A DNA stretch of 64,000 bases from Macondimonas sp045864775 (lineage in GTDB: Bacteria; Pseudomonadota; Gammaproteobacteria; UBA5335), in NCBI GenBank assembly GCA_045864775.1, contig BTVR01000001.1, positions 682,001-746,000 of the forward strand, written 5' to 3'. Positions 45,002 through 54,496 of the stretch are shown piece after piece; the stretch's first letter is position 1, and each line of letters begins with the position of its first letter. The notes beneath the pieces were generated by a model. That model ran no database searches. It saw nothing but the letters and a program-made list of their open reading frames with translations, and was not told the DNA's origin. The position numbers and the translations under genes are program-made.

Positions 45002-47242
45002 TTACTCATCCTTCAACCGAGCGCCGCGCTTGCGCCGGCTGAGATCGAGCGCGGAATGCCCTTCGGCCGAGCGCGCCGTGTCGTAACTGTCGTGACCGGC
45101 CAGTTCAAACAGTGCGAAGCTGCGTGACGCCACCGGATAAACGTCACCGAAGGCACACGACTGGGTCACCGTGTCGGCCTGATTCGACGCCGTGTCGATC
45201 CAGCGCTGCCACGCCCGGCCGCCGGCAACCTCCGGGAGCGTGAAGTCCACCGCGTCGTAATGCGCATTGAAGATCAGCAGCAGGGTCGCGTCGCGGCCGC
45301 GCTGACGGATGCCGCTAACCTGGGCCCGGCCGTCGAGGACCACGCCAAAACAACGCATGGACGCATCGTTCCAGTGATCCGTTGCCATCTCGGTCCCGCC
45401 GGCGTTGATCCAGGTGACGTCCTTGATGCCCAGTTCTTCACTGTAAATGCCCGTGAGGAAGCGGTTGCGACGCAGGATGTGGTAACGCTCGCGCAACCGC
45501 ATGACGCCGCGCACGAAATCGACCAGCGCGCGCCCTTCCTCGTCGAGGTCCCAGTTCACCCACGTAATGTCGTTGTCCTGGCAATACGCATTGTTATTGC
45601 CCTGCTGGGTGCGCCCGAACTCGTCCCCGGCCAGCAGCATCGGCGTTCCCTGCGACAGCAGCAGCGTCGCCAAAAGGTTGCGCATCTGGCGCTGGCGCAG
45701 CGCCACCACCTCGGCGTCGTCCGTAGGGCCCTCGACGCCACAGTTCCAGGAGCGGTTGTCGGAGGAGCCGTCCTGATTGTTCTCGCCGTTGGCCTCGTTG
45801 TGCTTGTCGTTGTAGGTGACGAGATCCCGCAGCGTGAAGCCATCATGTGCGGTAATGAAGTTCACCGATGCCCAGGGACGGCGCCCCTGGTAGTTGAAGA
45901 TGTCGGCCGAGGCGCACAGCCGTGGCGCGAGCGCAGCCGCGGACGCTTCGCCGCGCCAGTAGTCCCGCACCGTATCCCGGAACTGGTCGTTCCACTCGCC
46001 CCAGCCGGGCGGAAACGCGCCGACCTGATAGCCGCCGGGGCCGCAGTCCCACGGCTCGGCGATGAGCTTCACGGCGCGCAGGGTCGGATCCTGGCTGCAG
46101 GCCTTGAGAAAGCCGCTCTGGTTGTCGAAGCCGTTCGGCTCGCGCGCAAGGATGGTGCCGAGATCGAAGCGGAAGCCGTCGACGTGGGTCTGTTCCACCC
46201 AGTAGCGCAACGAATCCATCACCATCTGCATCACCCGCGCATGGCTCACGTTGAGCGTGTTGCCGGTGCCGGTGTCGTTGATGTAGTAGCGCGGCTGATC
46301 GGGCAGCAGACGGTAGTAACTGGCATTGTCGATGCCCTTGAACGACAGCGTCGGCCCTTTTTCGTTGCCCTCGGCAGTGTGGTTGTAGACCACGTCCAGA
46401 ATCACCTCCAGACCGGCCTCGTGGAAGCGAGCGACCATCTCCTTGAATTCGCGCAAGGTCTGCTCGGGCTCGTAGGCGTAGCGGGTGTCCGGCGCGAAAA
46501 ACCCAATGGAGTTGTAGCCCCAGTAGTTGGTCAGGCCTTTTTCGAGCAGGTGGTTGTCGTTGACGAAGGTATGGATCGGCAGCAGTTCGACCGAGGTCAC
46601 GCCCAGCGCCTTGATGTGCTCGATCACCTCCGGGGCCACCAACCCGCCATAGGTGCCCTGAAGATGCGTGGGAACGGCCGGATGGCGCTTGGTGTAGCCA
46701 CGCACGTGCAGTTCGTAGATCACCGTCCGATCGAAGGGGACCAGCGGCTTGCCGTATTGCGTGCGGAAGGTGCGGCCGGGCTTGCCGCTCCAGTCGAAAT
46801 TGGGATCGACCACCACGCACTTGGGCATGAAAGGCGCGCTGTCGCGCTCATCGAAGGTGAGATCATCACCCGTCTCCATCTGATACCCGAACAAGGCCGG
46901 ATTCCAGATCACCTCGCCCGTGTGGCCGCAGGCATAGGGATCGAGCAGCAGCTTGTTGGGATTGAAGCGGTGTCCGGCTTCCGGTTCGTAGGGGCCGTGA
47001 ACCCGGTAGCCGTAGACGGTGCCCGGGCCTACATCCGGCAGATAGCCGTGCCAGATCTGGTCGGTGTGTTCGGGCAGCTCGATGCGAGCGATCTCCTTTT
47101 TGCCCTTGTCGTCGAAGAGGCACAGCTCCACTTTGCTCGCGTGAGCGGAAAACAGGGCGAAGTTGGTCCCCTTCCCGTCCCAGGTGGCGCCACACGGAAA
47201 CGGCAAGCCTTCCTTGATCGTCGGCGAATGCGGCTGGGTCAT
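45002..47242 (-). CDS. glgX: Glycogen debranching enzyme GlgX
   Basis: A 746-aa GH13 isoamylase-type enzyme that cleaves alpha-1,6 branches of phosphorylase-limit glycogen. The N-terminal CBM48 domain (~1-150; GATWDGKGTNFALFSAHASK) precedes the barrel. The barrel has VILDVVYNHTAEG, VDGFRFDLGTILARE (nucleophile Asp), KLIAEPWDCGPGGYQ (acid Glu) and FITAHDGFTLRDLVTYNDKH. The start at 47242 has GAAGGGGA upstream. No other glycogen gene is adjacent; the GH15 enzyme at 11 kb is the nearest alpha-glucan enzyme. Confidence 0.95.
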   Translation of the reverse strand: MTQPHSPTIKEGLPFPCGATWDGKGTNFALFSAHASKVELCLFDDKGKKEIARIELPEHTDQIWHGYLPDVGPGTVYGYRVHGPYEPEAGHRFNPNKLLLDPYACGHTGEVIWNPALFGYQMETGDDLTFDERDSAPFMPKCVVVDPNFDWSGKPGRTFRTQYGKPLVPFDRTVIYELHVRGYTKRHPAVPTHLQGTYGGLVAPEVIEHIKALGVTSVELLPIHTFVNDNHLLEKGLTNYWGYNSIGFFAPDTRYAYEPEQTLREFKEMVARFHEAGLEVILDVVYNHTAEGNEKGPTLSFKGIDNASYYRLLPDQPRYYINDTGTGNTLNVSHARVMQMVMDSLRYWVEQTHVDGFRFDLGTILAREPNGFDNQSGFLKACSQDPTLRAVKLIAEPWDCGPGGYQVGAFPPGWGEWNDQFRDTVRDYWRGEASAAALAPRLCASADIFNYQGRRPWASVNFITAHDGFTLRDLVTYNDKHNEANGENNQDGSSDNRSWNCGVEGPTDDAEVVALRQRQMRNLLATLLLSQGTPMLLAGDEFGRTQQGNNNAYCQDNDITWVNWDLDEEGRALVDFVRGVMRLRERYHILRRNRFLTGIYSEELGIKDVTWINAGGTEMATDHWNDASMRCFGVVLDGRAQVSGIRQRGRDATLLLIFNAHYDAVDFTLPEVAGGRAWQRWIDTASNQADTVTQSCAFGDVYPVASRSFALFELAGHDSYDTARSAEGHSALDLSRRKRGARLKDE

Positions 47243-47592
47243 GGTTTCCCCTTCATGTCCGGATGAGTTTGAATTTCGCGCAGCAAACGCCGAGACCCCG
47301 CTTCGCATTGCGGCGGGTCGCCAGGCGGGGTGGACGGCGGATCTCATCGGTCAGACCACGCGCGCCACGGCAAGTTTCCCTCGATGCCGCGCGCCCCAAA
47401 ACGGAGCCAGTAGCTCCCGTTTTGAGTGTGAGGCGCATCAGCCGTCATCGGATCAACGGGCCGCGTGGGCGGGATGCGTGCTCGGCGGGAATTTTCCGGG
47501 GCCCGCACGGTCTCAACCAGGCTTGTTACATCGTCGGCCGCGAGGCTGCGTCTTCCATGGACTGTACGGACCGAACCGCAAAGGAGAAAACA
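47243..47592. other. 350-bp gap between divergent glgX and ferritin-like gene
   Basis: It must hold both promoters. I see no convincing ORF, RNA or repeat; only the AAGGAG ribosome-binding site at its right edge is clear. Confidence 0.6.
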
Positions 47593-48198
47593 ATGGCGAC
47601 CAAGGCCAATCTCGAGCAGGTCAACGAACTCCTGATTCAGGCACTGGAAACGGAAATCGGCGGCGAAAAGATCTACGAAACGGCCATTTCCTGCGCCGTG
47701 AATGCCGATCTCAAGGAAGAATGGCAAGGCTATCTGGACGAAACCCGCCATCACCAGCAGGTCTTGCTGGAAGCCTTCCGTAAGCTCGATCTCGATCCCG
47801 GTGCGCAGACCCCGGGCCGCGCCGTCGTGGCCCATCTGGGCCAATCGCTGGTCAAGGCCATGGAAATGGCAAAAGCGGCCGGCAAACCCGAGGCGGCCCA
47901 GTTGGTGGCGGGGGAATGCGTCGTCCTCGCCGAGACCAAGGATCATCTCAACTGGGAACTGATCCAAACGCTGAGCGAAAAACTCAGCGGCAAGCACAAG
48001 ACCGTGCTGAAAGAGGCGCAGGAAGAGGTCGAAAGCCAGGAAGACCATCACCTCTATCACACCAAAGGCTGGACGCGCGAGCTGTGGATCGAGAGCTTGG
48101 GGCTGCCGGCCGTCCTGCCTCCGCCTGAGGAGGTCAAGCAGGTGGAGACCGCCATCGGTGCGGCCCGCGCCGAGCAGAGCCGAGACGCCCTGCTGTAA
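47593..48198 (+). CDS. Ferritin-like protein (201 aa)
   Basis: A helical protein. ETEIGGEKIYETAISCA, YLDETRHHQQVLLEAF, AGECVVLAETKDHLNWEL and SQEDHHLYHTKGW place Glu and His at four-helix-bundle di-iron positions. The C-terminal ~40 residues (LPPPEEVKQVETAIG) form an extra helix. It is cytoplasmic by lack of a signal. A third ferritin-like protein within 8 kb, with no close sequence similarity to the other two, it lies among stress genes. AAGGAG precedes the ATG and a terminator follows. Confidence 0.75.
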   Translation: MATKANLEQVNELLIQALETEIGGEKIYETAISCAVNADLKEEWQGYLDETRHHQQVLLEAFRKLDLDPGAQTPGRAVVAHLGQSLVKAMEMAKAAGKPEAAQLVAGECVVLAETKDHLNWELIQTLSEKLSGKHKTVLKEAQEEVESQEDHHLYHTKGWTRELWIESLGLPAVLPPPEEVKQVETAIGAARAEQSRDALL

Positions 48199-48217
48199 AC
48201 CGCCGCGATCGGTACCA

Positions 48218-48243
48218 GAGGCCCCCTTCCCCGGGGCCTTTTT
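48218..48243 (+). terminator. Terminator of the 201-aa ferritin-like gene
   Basis: A 7-bp stem AGGCCCC / GGGGCCT is followed by six T, starting 20 bp after the stop codon. Confidence 0.9.
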
Positions 48244-48410
48244 TCGTTGCAGACACTGCTGCCGCCCTTCGCGCCGACGGGGATCGCGTGCGACGCGCCT
48301 CGAAAACCCCGTTCAGACCAGCGCAACGTCCGCCGCGCAGCAGTCTTGGTCGCCGGAGCGGGCAAGATCAGTGGTCGAGACGGCCTTTGAAAGCGGCGCT
48401 CGGCCGCCCG

Positions 48411-48716
48411 TCAGGAACCGATGTCCTGCAAACTGCGGATCAAGTCCAACAAAGCCCACAGAATGCCGCCCTGGGGCAGCCACCACACCCACCGCCACGG
48501 CCGATCACGCCAATACGCCCTGCTGCCCAGACCGAAGGCCACGGCCGCGGCCAGGAACCAAGCGCCCATCGCCACGAGAAACGGCAGATCCCGGGCAAGA
48601 CGAGGATCAGCGTCGAGGTACACGGCATAGGTCAACAGCACGACGCCCATGATGAGGCTCATCACGCTCGAGAGAACGGCCATGAACACTTGGATAATCA
48701 ATGCGTAGCGGGACAT
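48411..48716 (-). CDS. Small membrane protein
   Basis: About 101 aa with three hydrophobic segments (residues ~5-33, 48-70 and 78-95). The last has several Trp (WRWVWWLPQGGILWALLDL). No family recognised and no charged residues suggest transport. ATG 48716 follows AGGAAAAAG; an ATG at 48737 is also in frame but poorly spaced. It lies between a plus-strand terminator and the aceA terminator, so it is a separate unit or receives read-through. Confidence 0.55.
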   Translation of the reverse strand: MSRYALIIQVFMAVLSSVMSLIMGVVLLTYAVYLDADPRLARDLPFLVAMGAWFLAAAVAFGLGSRAYWRDRPWRWVWWLPQGGILWALLDLIRSLQDIGS

Positions 48717-48768
48717 CGCTTTTTCCTGCGCCTGCATCGAGCGGCACGCTGGGCCGATCGTGAAAGCA

Positions 48769-48798
48769 ATAAAAAACCCCGGGCAGTCCGCCCGGGGT
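48769..48798 (-). terminator. Terminator of aceB-aceA
   Basis: On the minus strand a stem ACCCCGGGCG / TGCCCGGGGT is followed by six T. It lies about 55 bp after the aceA stop. Confidence 0.92.
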
Positions 48799-48851
48799 CT
48801 ACGCTCAACGCGTCCAGCGACAATTCGAGCCAGGCTCGATAGCCGGGTGCA

Positions 48852-50165
48852 TCAATGGAACTGCTCTTCCTCGGTCGATCCGGTCAGCGCCTTGACGCTG
48901 CTGGAGCCCCCCTGGATCACGGTGGTCACGTCGTCGAAGTAGCCAGCGCCCACTTCCTGCTGGTGCGACACGAAGGTGTAACCCTGTTCGCGCGCCTTGA
49001 ATTCAGGCTCCTGAACCATGTCGGTGTAGTGCTTCATGCCTTCACCGCGCGCGTAGTTGTACGCGAACTGGAAGGTATTGAACCAGTTGATGTGGATACC
49101 GGCCAGCGTGATGAACTGATACTTGTAGCCCAATGCCGACAGTTCGTCCTGGAACTTGGCGATGGTCTTCTCGTCCAGGTTCTTCTTCCAGTTGAAGGAA
49201 GGCGAGCAGTTGTAGCTGAGCAGCTTGCCCGGGCAGGCCTTGAGCACGGCCTGAGCGAATTCGCGGGCAAAGCCCAGATCCGGCGTGCCGGTTTCGCACC
49301 ACACCAGATCCGCATACGGCGCATAGGCGACGCCGCGGCTGATGGCCTGCTCCAGGCCGTTCTTGACGCGGTAGAAGCCTTCCTGGGTGCGCTCGCCGGT
49401 GAGGAAGGGCTTGTCGTTGGCGTCGTGATCGGAGGTGATCAGATTCGCTGCTTCGGCATCGGTGCGGGCCAGCACGATGGTCGGCACGCCCATGACGTCG
49501 GCGGCGAAGCGCGCCGCGATCAGCTTCTCGACGGCTTCCTGCGTCGGCACCAGCACCTTGCCGCCCATGTGGCCACACTTCTTGACCGCCGCGAGCTGGT
49601 CTTCGAAGTGCACGCCGGCCGCGCCGGCCGTGATCATGTTCTTCATGAGCTCGAAGGCATTCAGCACACCGCCGAAGCCGGCTTCGGCATCGGCCACGAT
49701 CGGCAGGAAGTAATCGACATACTCCTTGCTGCCAGGCTCGATGCCGCGCGACCACTGGATCTCGTCGGCACGCTTGAAGGTATTGTTGATGCGGCGGACC
49801 ATCGTCGGCACCGAATCATAGGCGTACAGCGACTGGTCGGGGTACATGGTCTCGCTGGTGTTGCCATCGGCCGCAACCTGCCAGCCAGAGAGATACACCG
49901 CTTCCAGACCCGCCTTGGCCTGCTGCATGGCCTGACCCGCGGTGATGGCGCCAAAGGCATTCACATAGCCCTTCTTCGCCTCGCCGTTGACCAGCTTCCA
50001 GAGCTTTTCCGCACCCTGACGCGCCAAGGTGTATTCGACCGGTACCGAGCCCCGCAGCCGCACCACATCGGCGGCAGAGTAGCCGCGCTTCACGTTCTTC
50101 CAGCGGGAGTTTTCGGCCCAGTCTTTCTCGAGGGCCTTGATCTGTTGCTCGCGCGTCATCGACAT
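48852..50165 (-). CDS. aceA: Isocitrate lyase
   Basis: A 437-aa tetrameric enzyme splitting isocitrate to glyoxylate and succinate. The KKCGHMGGKVLVPTQEA segment contains the family signature and catalytic Cys. SGWQVAADGNTSETMYPDQS and the metal-binding FGGVLNAFELMKNM region are typical of the short bacterial form. The start at 50165 (GGAG six bases before) was chosen among ATGs at 50168, 50165 and 50159. It lies 17 bp after aceB, one operon. Confidence 0.97.
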   Translation of the reverse strand: MSMTREQQIKALEKDWAENSRWKNVKRGYSAADVVRLRGSVPVEYTLARQGAEKLWKLVNGEAKKGYVNAFGAITAGQAMQQAKAGLEAVYLSGWQVAADGNTSETMYPDQSLYAYDSVPTMVRRINNTFKRADEIQWSRGIEPGSKEYVDYFLPIVADAEAGFGGVLNAFELMKNMITAGAAGVHFEDQLAAVKKCGHMGGKVLVPTQEAVEKLIAARFAADVMGVPTIVLARTDAEAANLITSDHDANDKPFLTGERTQEGFYRVKNGLEQAISRGVAYAPYADLVWCETGTPDLGFAREFAQAVLKACPGKLLSYNCSPSFNWKKNLDEKTIAKFQDELSALGYKYQFITLAGIHINWFNTFQFAYNYARGEGMKHYTDMVQEPEFKAREQGYTFVSHQQEVGAGYFDDVTTVIQGGSSSVKALTGSTEEEQFH

Positions 50166-50182
50166 CATCTTCTCCAAAACAA

Positions 50183-51787
50183 TTAGGGCAGGTAGTCGTA
50201 GGCAGCCAGGGTCAGGAAATCGACGCACTCATCGGCCGTGGTGATCTGGTCCATGATTCGGGCAGCCTCTTCAAAGCGCCCCTTGGTGTAGGTCTCATCC
50301 CCTACTTCCTTGCGAATCACTTCGAGCTCTTCGGCCATGAGGCGGCGGAACAGCGCAGCCGTCACGGCCTCGTCGCTGTCGAGCCGGATCCCGTGGCGTA
50401 TCCACTGCCAGATCTGCGTGCGGCTGATTTCCGCCGTCGCCGCGTCTTCCATCAGATTGTAGATCGGCACCGCGCCGCGACCGCTGATCCAGGCCTCGAT
50501 GTATTGCACGGCGACACGGATGTTCCCTCGCATCCCCGCCTCGGTCGCGGCACCCTCGGAGGGCTGCAGCAGATCGCTGGCGGTGACAGGGGCATCGGCC
50601 TCCCGCAAGACATGAAGCTGATTGAGCCGGCCGGGCCCGATGTGTTGGTTGAACACCTCGGTCGCGACGCCGGCGAGGCCGGGGTGAGCGATCCAGGTGC
50701 CGTCATGGCCATTGCGCGCTTCGCGCTCCTTGTCGGCGCGAACCTTGGCCAGGGCGATCTCGTTCTGTCCGGGATCTTTGACCGGAATGAACGCCGCCAT
50801 GCCGCCCATGGCCAGAGCACCCCGCTTGTGGCAGGTCTTGATGAGCAGTCGCGAGTAGGCATCCAGGAAGGGCTTGTCCATGCTCACGCTTCCCCGGTCG
50901 GGCAGAACCCGATCCGGGTGATTCTTCAAGGTCTTGATGTAGCTGAAGATGTAATCCCAGCGGCCGCAGTTGAGCGCGACGATGTGCTCGCGCATCTCAA
51001 AGAGGATTTCGTCCATCTCGAAAACGGCCGGCAGCGTTTCGATGAGCACCGTCGCCTTGATGGTGCCACGGGGAAACTCGAAACGATCTTCCGCGTAATC
51101 CATGACCTGCGACCACAGACGCGCCTCGAGATGACTTTCCATCTTGGGCAGGTAGTAATAGGGACCCGTGCCCTTGGCGATCAGTGCGCGCGCGTTATGG
51201 AAGAAATACAGGCCGAAGTCCAGCAAGGCGCCGGGGATCGGCTGCCCGTTCAGCGTCACGTGCTTCTCGGGCAGGTGCCAGCCGCGCGGACGAGCGATCA
51301 GCACCGCGGTCTTGTCGGCGAGACGATATTCCTTGCCATCGGGATTGGCGAAGGAAATGCTCCCGGCCACCGCATCGCGCATGTTGACCTGACCCTGAAC
51401 GACGTTGTCCCAGGTCGGCGACAGGGCGTCCTCGAAGCAGGCCATGAAGCACTTGACCGGCGCGTTGAGGGCGTTGATGACCATCTTGCGATCCACCGGC
51501 CCGGTGATCTCGACCCGTCGATCCTGCAGATCGGCCGGGATCGGCGCCACCCGCCAGTCACCCGCGCGGATCGCTGCGGTTTCCGGCAGAAAATCGGGCA
51601 ACGCACCCGCATCGAAGGCCTTCTGTCGCTCGCGACGGCGCGCCAGCAGTCGATCCCGCTCTGGCCCGAAGCGCGCGACGAGTTCGGCTACGAACGACAG
51701 CGCTTCATCCGTCAGGATCGCCTGATAAGCCGGCTGCATGGGCCCGAGGATGGCGATCTCGCCACTGGCGGTCGTGTAAGTCGTCAT
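50183..51787 (-). CDS. aceB: Malate synthase A
   Basis: A 534-aa class A enzyme condensing glyoxylate with acetyl-CoA. It shows the signature region VLPDRGSVSMDKPFLDAYS, the catalytic VLIETLPAVFEMDEILFEMR (Mg-binding Glu/Asp), and HKRGALAMGGMAAFIP. It is the first gene of the aceB-aceA pair, so the cell can grow on acetate or fatty acids, which fits the acyl-CoA genes in this window. The GGAGC ribosome-binding site is six bases from the ATG. Confidence 0.97.
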   Translation of the reverse strand: MTTYTTASGEIAILGPMQPAYQAILTDEALSFVAELVARFGPERDRLLARRRERQKAFDAGALPDFLPETAAIRAGDWRVAPIPADLQDRRVEITGPVDRKMVINALNAPVKCFMACFEDALSPTWDNVVQGQVNMRDAVAGSISFANPDGKEYRLADKTAVLIARPRGWHLPEKHVTLNGQPIPGALLDFGLYFFHNARALIAKGTGPYYYLPKMESHLEARLWSQVMDYAEDRFEFPRGTIKATVLIETLPAVFEMDEILFEMREHIVALNCGRWDYIFSYIKTLKNHPDRVLPDRGSVSMDKPFLDAYSRLLIKTCHKRGALAMGGMAAFIPVKDPGQNEIALAKVRADKEREARNGHDGTWIAHPGLAGVATEVFNQHIGPGRLNQLHVLREADAPVTASDLLQPSEGAATEAGMRGNIRVAVQYIEAWISGRGAVPIYNLMEDAATAEISRTQIWQWIRHGIRLDSDEAVTAALFRRLMAEELEVIRKEVGDETYTKGRFEEAARIMDQITTADECVDFLTLAAYDYLP

Positions 51788-51982
51788 GGCGTGCTCCTAC
51801 CGATCGAGAATCCGTACTTAATCCTCGCCTCCGCAGCGCAAATGCAGCGTGCGGCGCGGGGAACCGGGGGATGTACAAACGATCGGACTGAAGGGCCGGC
51901 GAAACAGGCGCCCGCCGCTTCCGATGGTGACTGACCTCTCGCACATCCGCCACGTTTCGTGGTCTTTTTCAGACTGTCGATC

Positions 51983-51994
51983 ATAGGGCCTTAT
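51983..51994. promoter_or_regulatory. Candidate operator in the aceB / LysR intergenic region
   Basis: ATAGGGCCTTAT is a near-palindrome (ATA-N-GGCC-N-TAT) midway in the 287-bp gap between aceB and the divergent regulator. LysR regulators bind such partial dyads, but the assignment is weak and the rest of the gap shows nothing recognisable. Confidence 0.3.
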
Positions 51995-52074
51995 CGCATA
52001 TTTGACAATCCAATCATCTCTATTTTTAATATTTCCAGAATCAATCATTGACGGCCAGCAGGGAGCACCGCCCA

Positions 52075-53034
52075 ATGGAGGAATCTTCGCGGCATTACTA
52101 CAAGCACAACCGCCTCCAACAATTGCGCGGATTCTGCTACGCGACCCAGACGGGAAGCATATCGAGGGCCGCGGAGCGAATGGCTTTGAGCCAGCCCTCG
52201 GTCTCGCTGCAGATCCAGGCCCTCGAACGGGAACTCGGAGTCGTCCTCTTCGAGCGACGGGGCCCCAAGATCAAGCTGACGCCGGAAGGACACGTTCTCT
52301 ACGAATTGTCGCTGCCGCTGGTCGAGGGATTGGAGGCGCTGCCGGAGAACTTCGCCGCGCGCCGGGGATCCCTCGAGTCCGGCCAACTGGACATCGCAGC
52401 CGGCGAGTCCACCCTGCTTTACCTGCTGCCGAAACTCATCCGCCAGTTCTCTGCGCGCCACCCCGGCATCCATTTCAACCTGCACAACGTCACCGGGCGG
52501 GACGGCATGAACATGCTGCGCGCCGACGAGGTTGATCTCGCCGTCGGTTCCATGCTCGACGTGCCCGAGGACATCACCTATTGGCCCATCTACGCCTATG
52601 ATCCCATGCTGATCATGCCGCTGGATCACCCGCTGGCGTCGCAGGACAAGGTCACGCTGGAGGAGATCAGCCAATACGGCCTGCTGCTGCCGCCGCGCCA
52701 CCTCAGCACGTGGCGGGTGGTGCGCATGGTGTTCCAGCAGCACAATCTGGAGTTCAAGGTGACCCTGGAGGCCGGGGGCTGGGAAGTGATCAAGAAATAC
52801 GTCGAGATGGGATTCGGGATCTCCATCGTCACCAGCATCTGTCTGACCGGGGAGGAGCGGCTGCATGCGATTCCCCTCAGCGACTACTTCCCGCAGCGCA
52901 CCTACGGGGTCGTCGTGCGCAAAGGCAAGTTCCTCACCCCCGCGGCGAAGCGCTTCATCGAGATGATGGACGCGGATTTCTTCGAGCGCCTGGGCGAGGA
53001 CGAGAACCATGTCTCGGCGACGACCGTCGAGTAG
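52075..53034 (+). CDS. LysR-family transcriptional regulator (CysB-like), divergent from aceB
   Basis: A 319-aa protein. The N-terminal winged helix (~10-75; GFCYATQTGSISRAAERMAL, then SVSLQIQALERELG) is followed by a periplasmic-binding-type effector domain (~95-305; ESTLLYLLPKLIRQF, then EVDLAVGSMLDV). Effector segments resemble CysB/Cbl more than typical short LysR members. Being divergent from aceB-aceA, it likely controls the glyoxylate shunt and its own gene; the effector is unknown. ATG 52075 follows GGGAG by nine bases. Confidence 0.88.
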   Translation: MEESSRHYYKHNRLQQLRGFCYATQTGSISRAAERMALSQPSVSLQIQALERELGVVLFERRGPKIKLTPEGHVLYELSLPLVEGLEALPENFAARRGSLESGQLDIAAGESTLLYLLPKLIRQFSARHPGIHFNLHNVTGRDGMNMLRADEVDLAVGSMLDVPEDITYWPIYAYDPMLIMPLDHPLASQDKVTLEEISQYGLLLPPRHLSTWRVVRMVFQQHNLEFKVTLEAGGWEVIKKYVEMGFGISIVTSICLTGEERLHAIPLSDYFPQRTYGVVVRKGKFLTPAAKRFIEMMDADFFERLGEDENHVSATTVE

Positions 53035-53058
53035 TTCCCGACACCGCACGGCGCGCCC

Positions 53059-53976
53059 ATGAAGCCGCGTCTCGGGCTTGCCCTGGGGAGCGGCTCGGCA
53101 CGCGGGTGGGCGCACATTGGCGTGCTCGAAGCCCTGATCGCCCAGCAGATTCGCCCGGACATCGTGGTGGGGGCGTCGATCGGTGCCCTGGTGGGCGCGG
53201 CCTTTTGCGGCGAGGTGCTGGACGAACTCACGGCCTGGGTGTCCAGTCTGGGTCGGCTCGACGTCATGCGCATGCTCGACTGGAGCATTGGCGGCAGCGG
53301 TCTGTTGCACGGCCGACGCGCCCTGCATCTGTTCAACGATCGGTTGGGACCGCGGCCGATCGAAAGCCTGTCACCCCGCTTTGCGGCCGTGGCGACAGAC
53401 CTGGGCAACGGCCGGGAGATCTGGCTGACCCACGGGCCCGTTCTTGACGCAGTGCGTGCGTCCATCGCGCTCCCGGGCCTGTTCACGCCGGTCCAGTCGG
53501 ACGGGCGCTGGCTGGTCGACGGCGGCTTGGTGAATCCCGTGCCGGTGTCGGTGTGCCGGGCCCTCGGCGCCGACGTGGTCATCGCGGTCAATCTGAACGG
53601 CGACATTCTGTCCCGTCGCCAACGTCAAGGACCCACGACCTTGGCCGCCGATGCCGACGATCTGGCCGTCCCGCCGTCCCAGACGCCGCTTTGGAATCCT
53701 CGCGCCTGGGTGTCGATGTTTCAGGGCGAACGCGCCACGGCGGAATCACCGCCGCCGGGGCTGTTCGACGTGACGGCCACCGCCATCAACATCATGCAGG
53801 ACCGCATCACCCGCAGCCGCATGGCGGGCGACCCGCCGGACGCACAGATCTCCCCGCGGCTCGGGCAAATTGGATTGATGGAGTTCTATCGCGCGAAGGA
53901 GGCCATCGCGGAAGGCCGCACCGCCACCGAGCGGGCGCTGCCCGAGTTGCTGCGGCTCATCGGCCGCAGCGGATGA
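53059..53976 (+). CDS. Patatin-like phospholipase (RssA family)
   Basis: A 305-aa protein with the patatin fold. It has the oxyanion loop GSGSARGWAHIGVLEAL, nucleophile elbow GASIGALVGAAF (GxSxG Ser), and catalytic Asp in DGGLVNPVPVSVC. It is predicted to hydrolyse acyl esters of phospholipids near the inner membrane. The sequence is closest to the RssA-type. The start is 24 bp after the LysR stop, so partial cotranscription is possible. Confidence 0.9.
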   Translation: MKPRLGLALGSGSARGWAHIGVLEALIAQQIRPDIVVGASIGALVGAAFCGEVLDELTAWVSSLGRLDVMRMLDWSIGGSGLLHGRRALHLFNDRLGPRPIESLSPRFAAVATDLGNGREIWLTHGPVLDAVRASIALPGLFTPVQSDGRWLVDGGLVNPVPVSVCRALGADVVIAVNLNGDILSRRQRQGPTTLAADADDLAVPPSQTPLWNPRAWVSMFQGERATAESPPPGLFDVTATAINIMQDRITRSRMAGDPPDAQISPRLGQIGLMEFYRAKEAIAEGRTATERALPELLRLIGRSG

Positions 53977-53979
53977 ATG

Positions 53980-54462
53980 TCAGCCCGGCAAGGCCTCGTC
54001 ACTGACGAGCAGCCCGTCACCATCGGCGTACAGCCAAGCCCCGGGCCGAAAGGTGACGCCGGCAAAGCGCACCGGCAGATCGCGCTGCCCTTCGCCGCGC
54101 TTGATGCTCTTGAACGGATGCGTCGCCAGCGCCTTGACACCGAGCGGCAACTGACCGATCGCCGCGGAGTCGCGAATGCAACCGTACACCACGACCCCGG
54201 CCCACGCGTGACGTACCGCAAGCTCAGCCAGTTGGTCGCCGAGCAGGGCGCACCGCATCGATCCGCCACCGTCGACCACCAGCACCCGGCCCTCGCCAGC
54301 GGTCTCCAGTGTGCTGCGCACCAGGGCATTGTCCTCGAACAGCTTGAGCGTCACGATCGGGCCGTGGAAAGCGCGCTGCCCGCCATAGTCGCGGAAGATC
54401 GGGTCGGCCGCCTGCACGGCTGCGGGATATGCGTCGGAAAGGTCAGTCGTCGCAAGGGACAT
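53980..54462 (-). CDS. rraA: RraA-family protein (regulator of ribonuclease E activity A)
   Basis: A 160-aa trimeric protein. Family motifs are TTDLSDAYP, GRVLVVDGGGSMRCALLGDQ and VVVYGCIRDSAAIG. In E. coli RraA inhibits RNase E; related proteins are HMG/CHA aldolases or oxaloacetate decarboxylases. The length and the GDQLAELA segment match the RraA group. It converges with the patatin gene, with only 3 bp between stops, and has a GGAG site before the ATG. Confidence 0.9.
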   Translation of the reverse strand: MSLATTDLSDAYPAAVQAADPIFRDYGGQRAFHGPIVTLKLFEDNALVRSTLETAGEGRVLVVDGGGSMRCALLGDQLAELAVRHAWAGVVVYGCIRDSAAIGQLPLGVKALATHPFKSIKRGEGQRDLPVRFAGVTFRPGAWLYADGDGLLVSDEALPG

Positions 54463-54496
54463 CGAATATCTCCTGGTGGATCGGGCCGAAGCCGGA

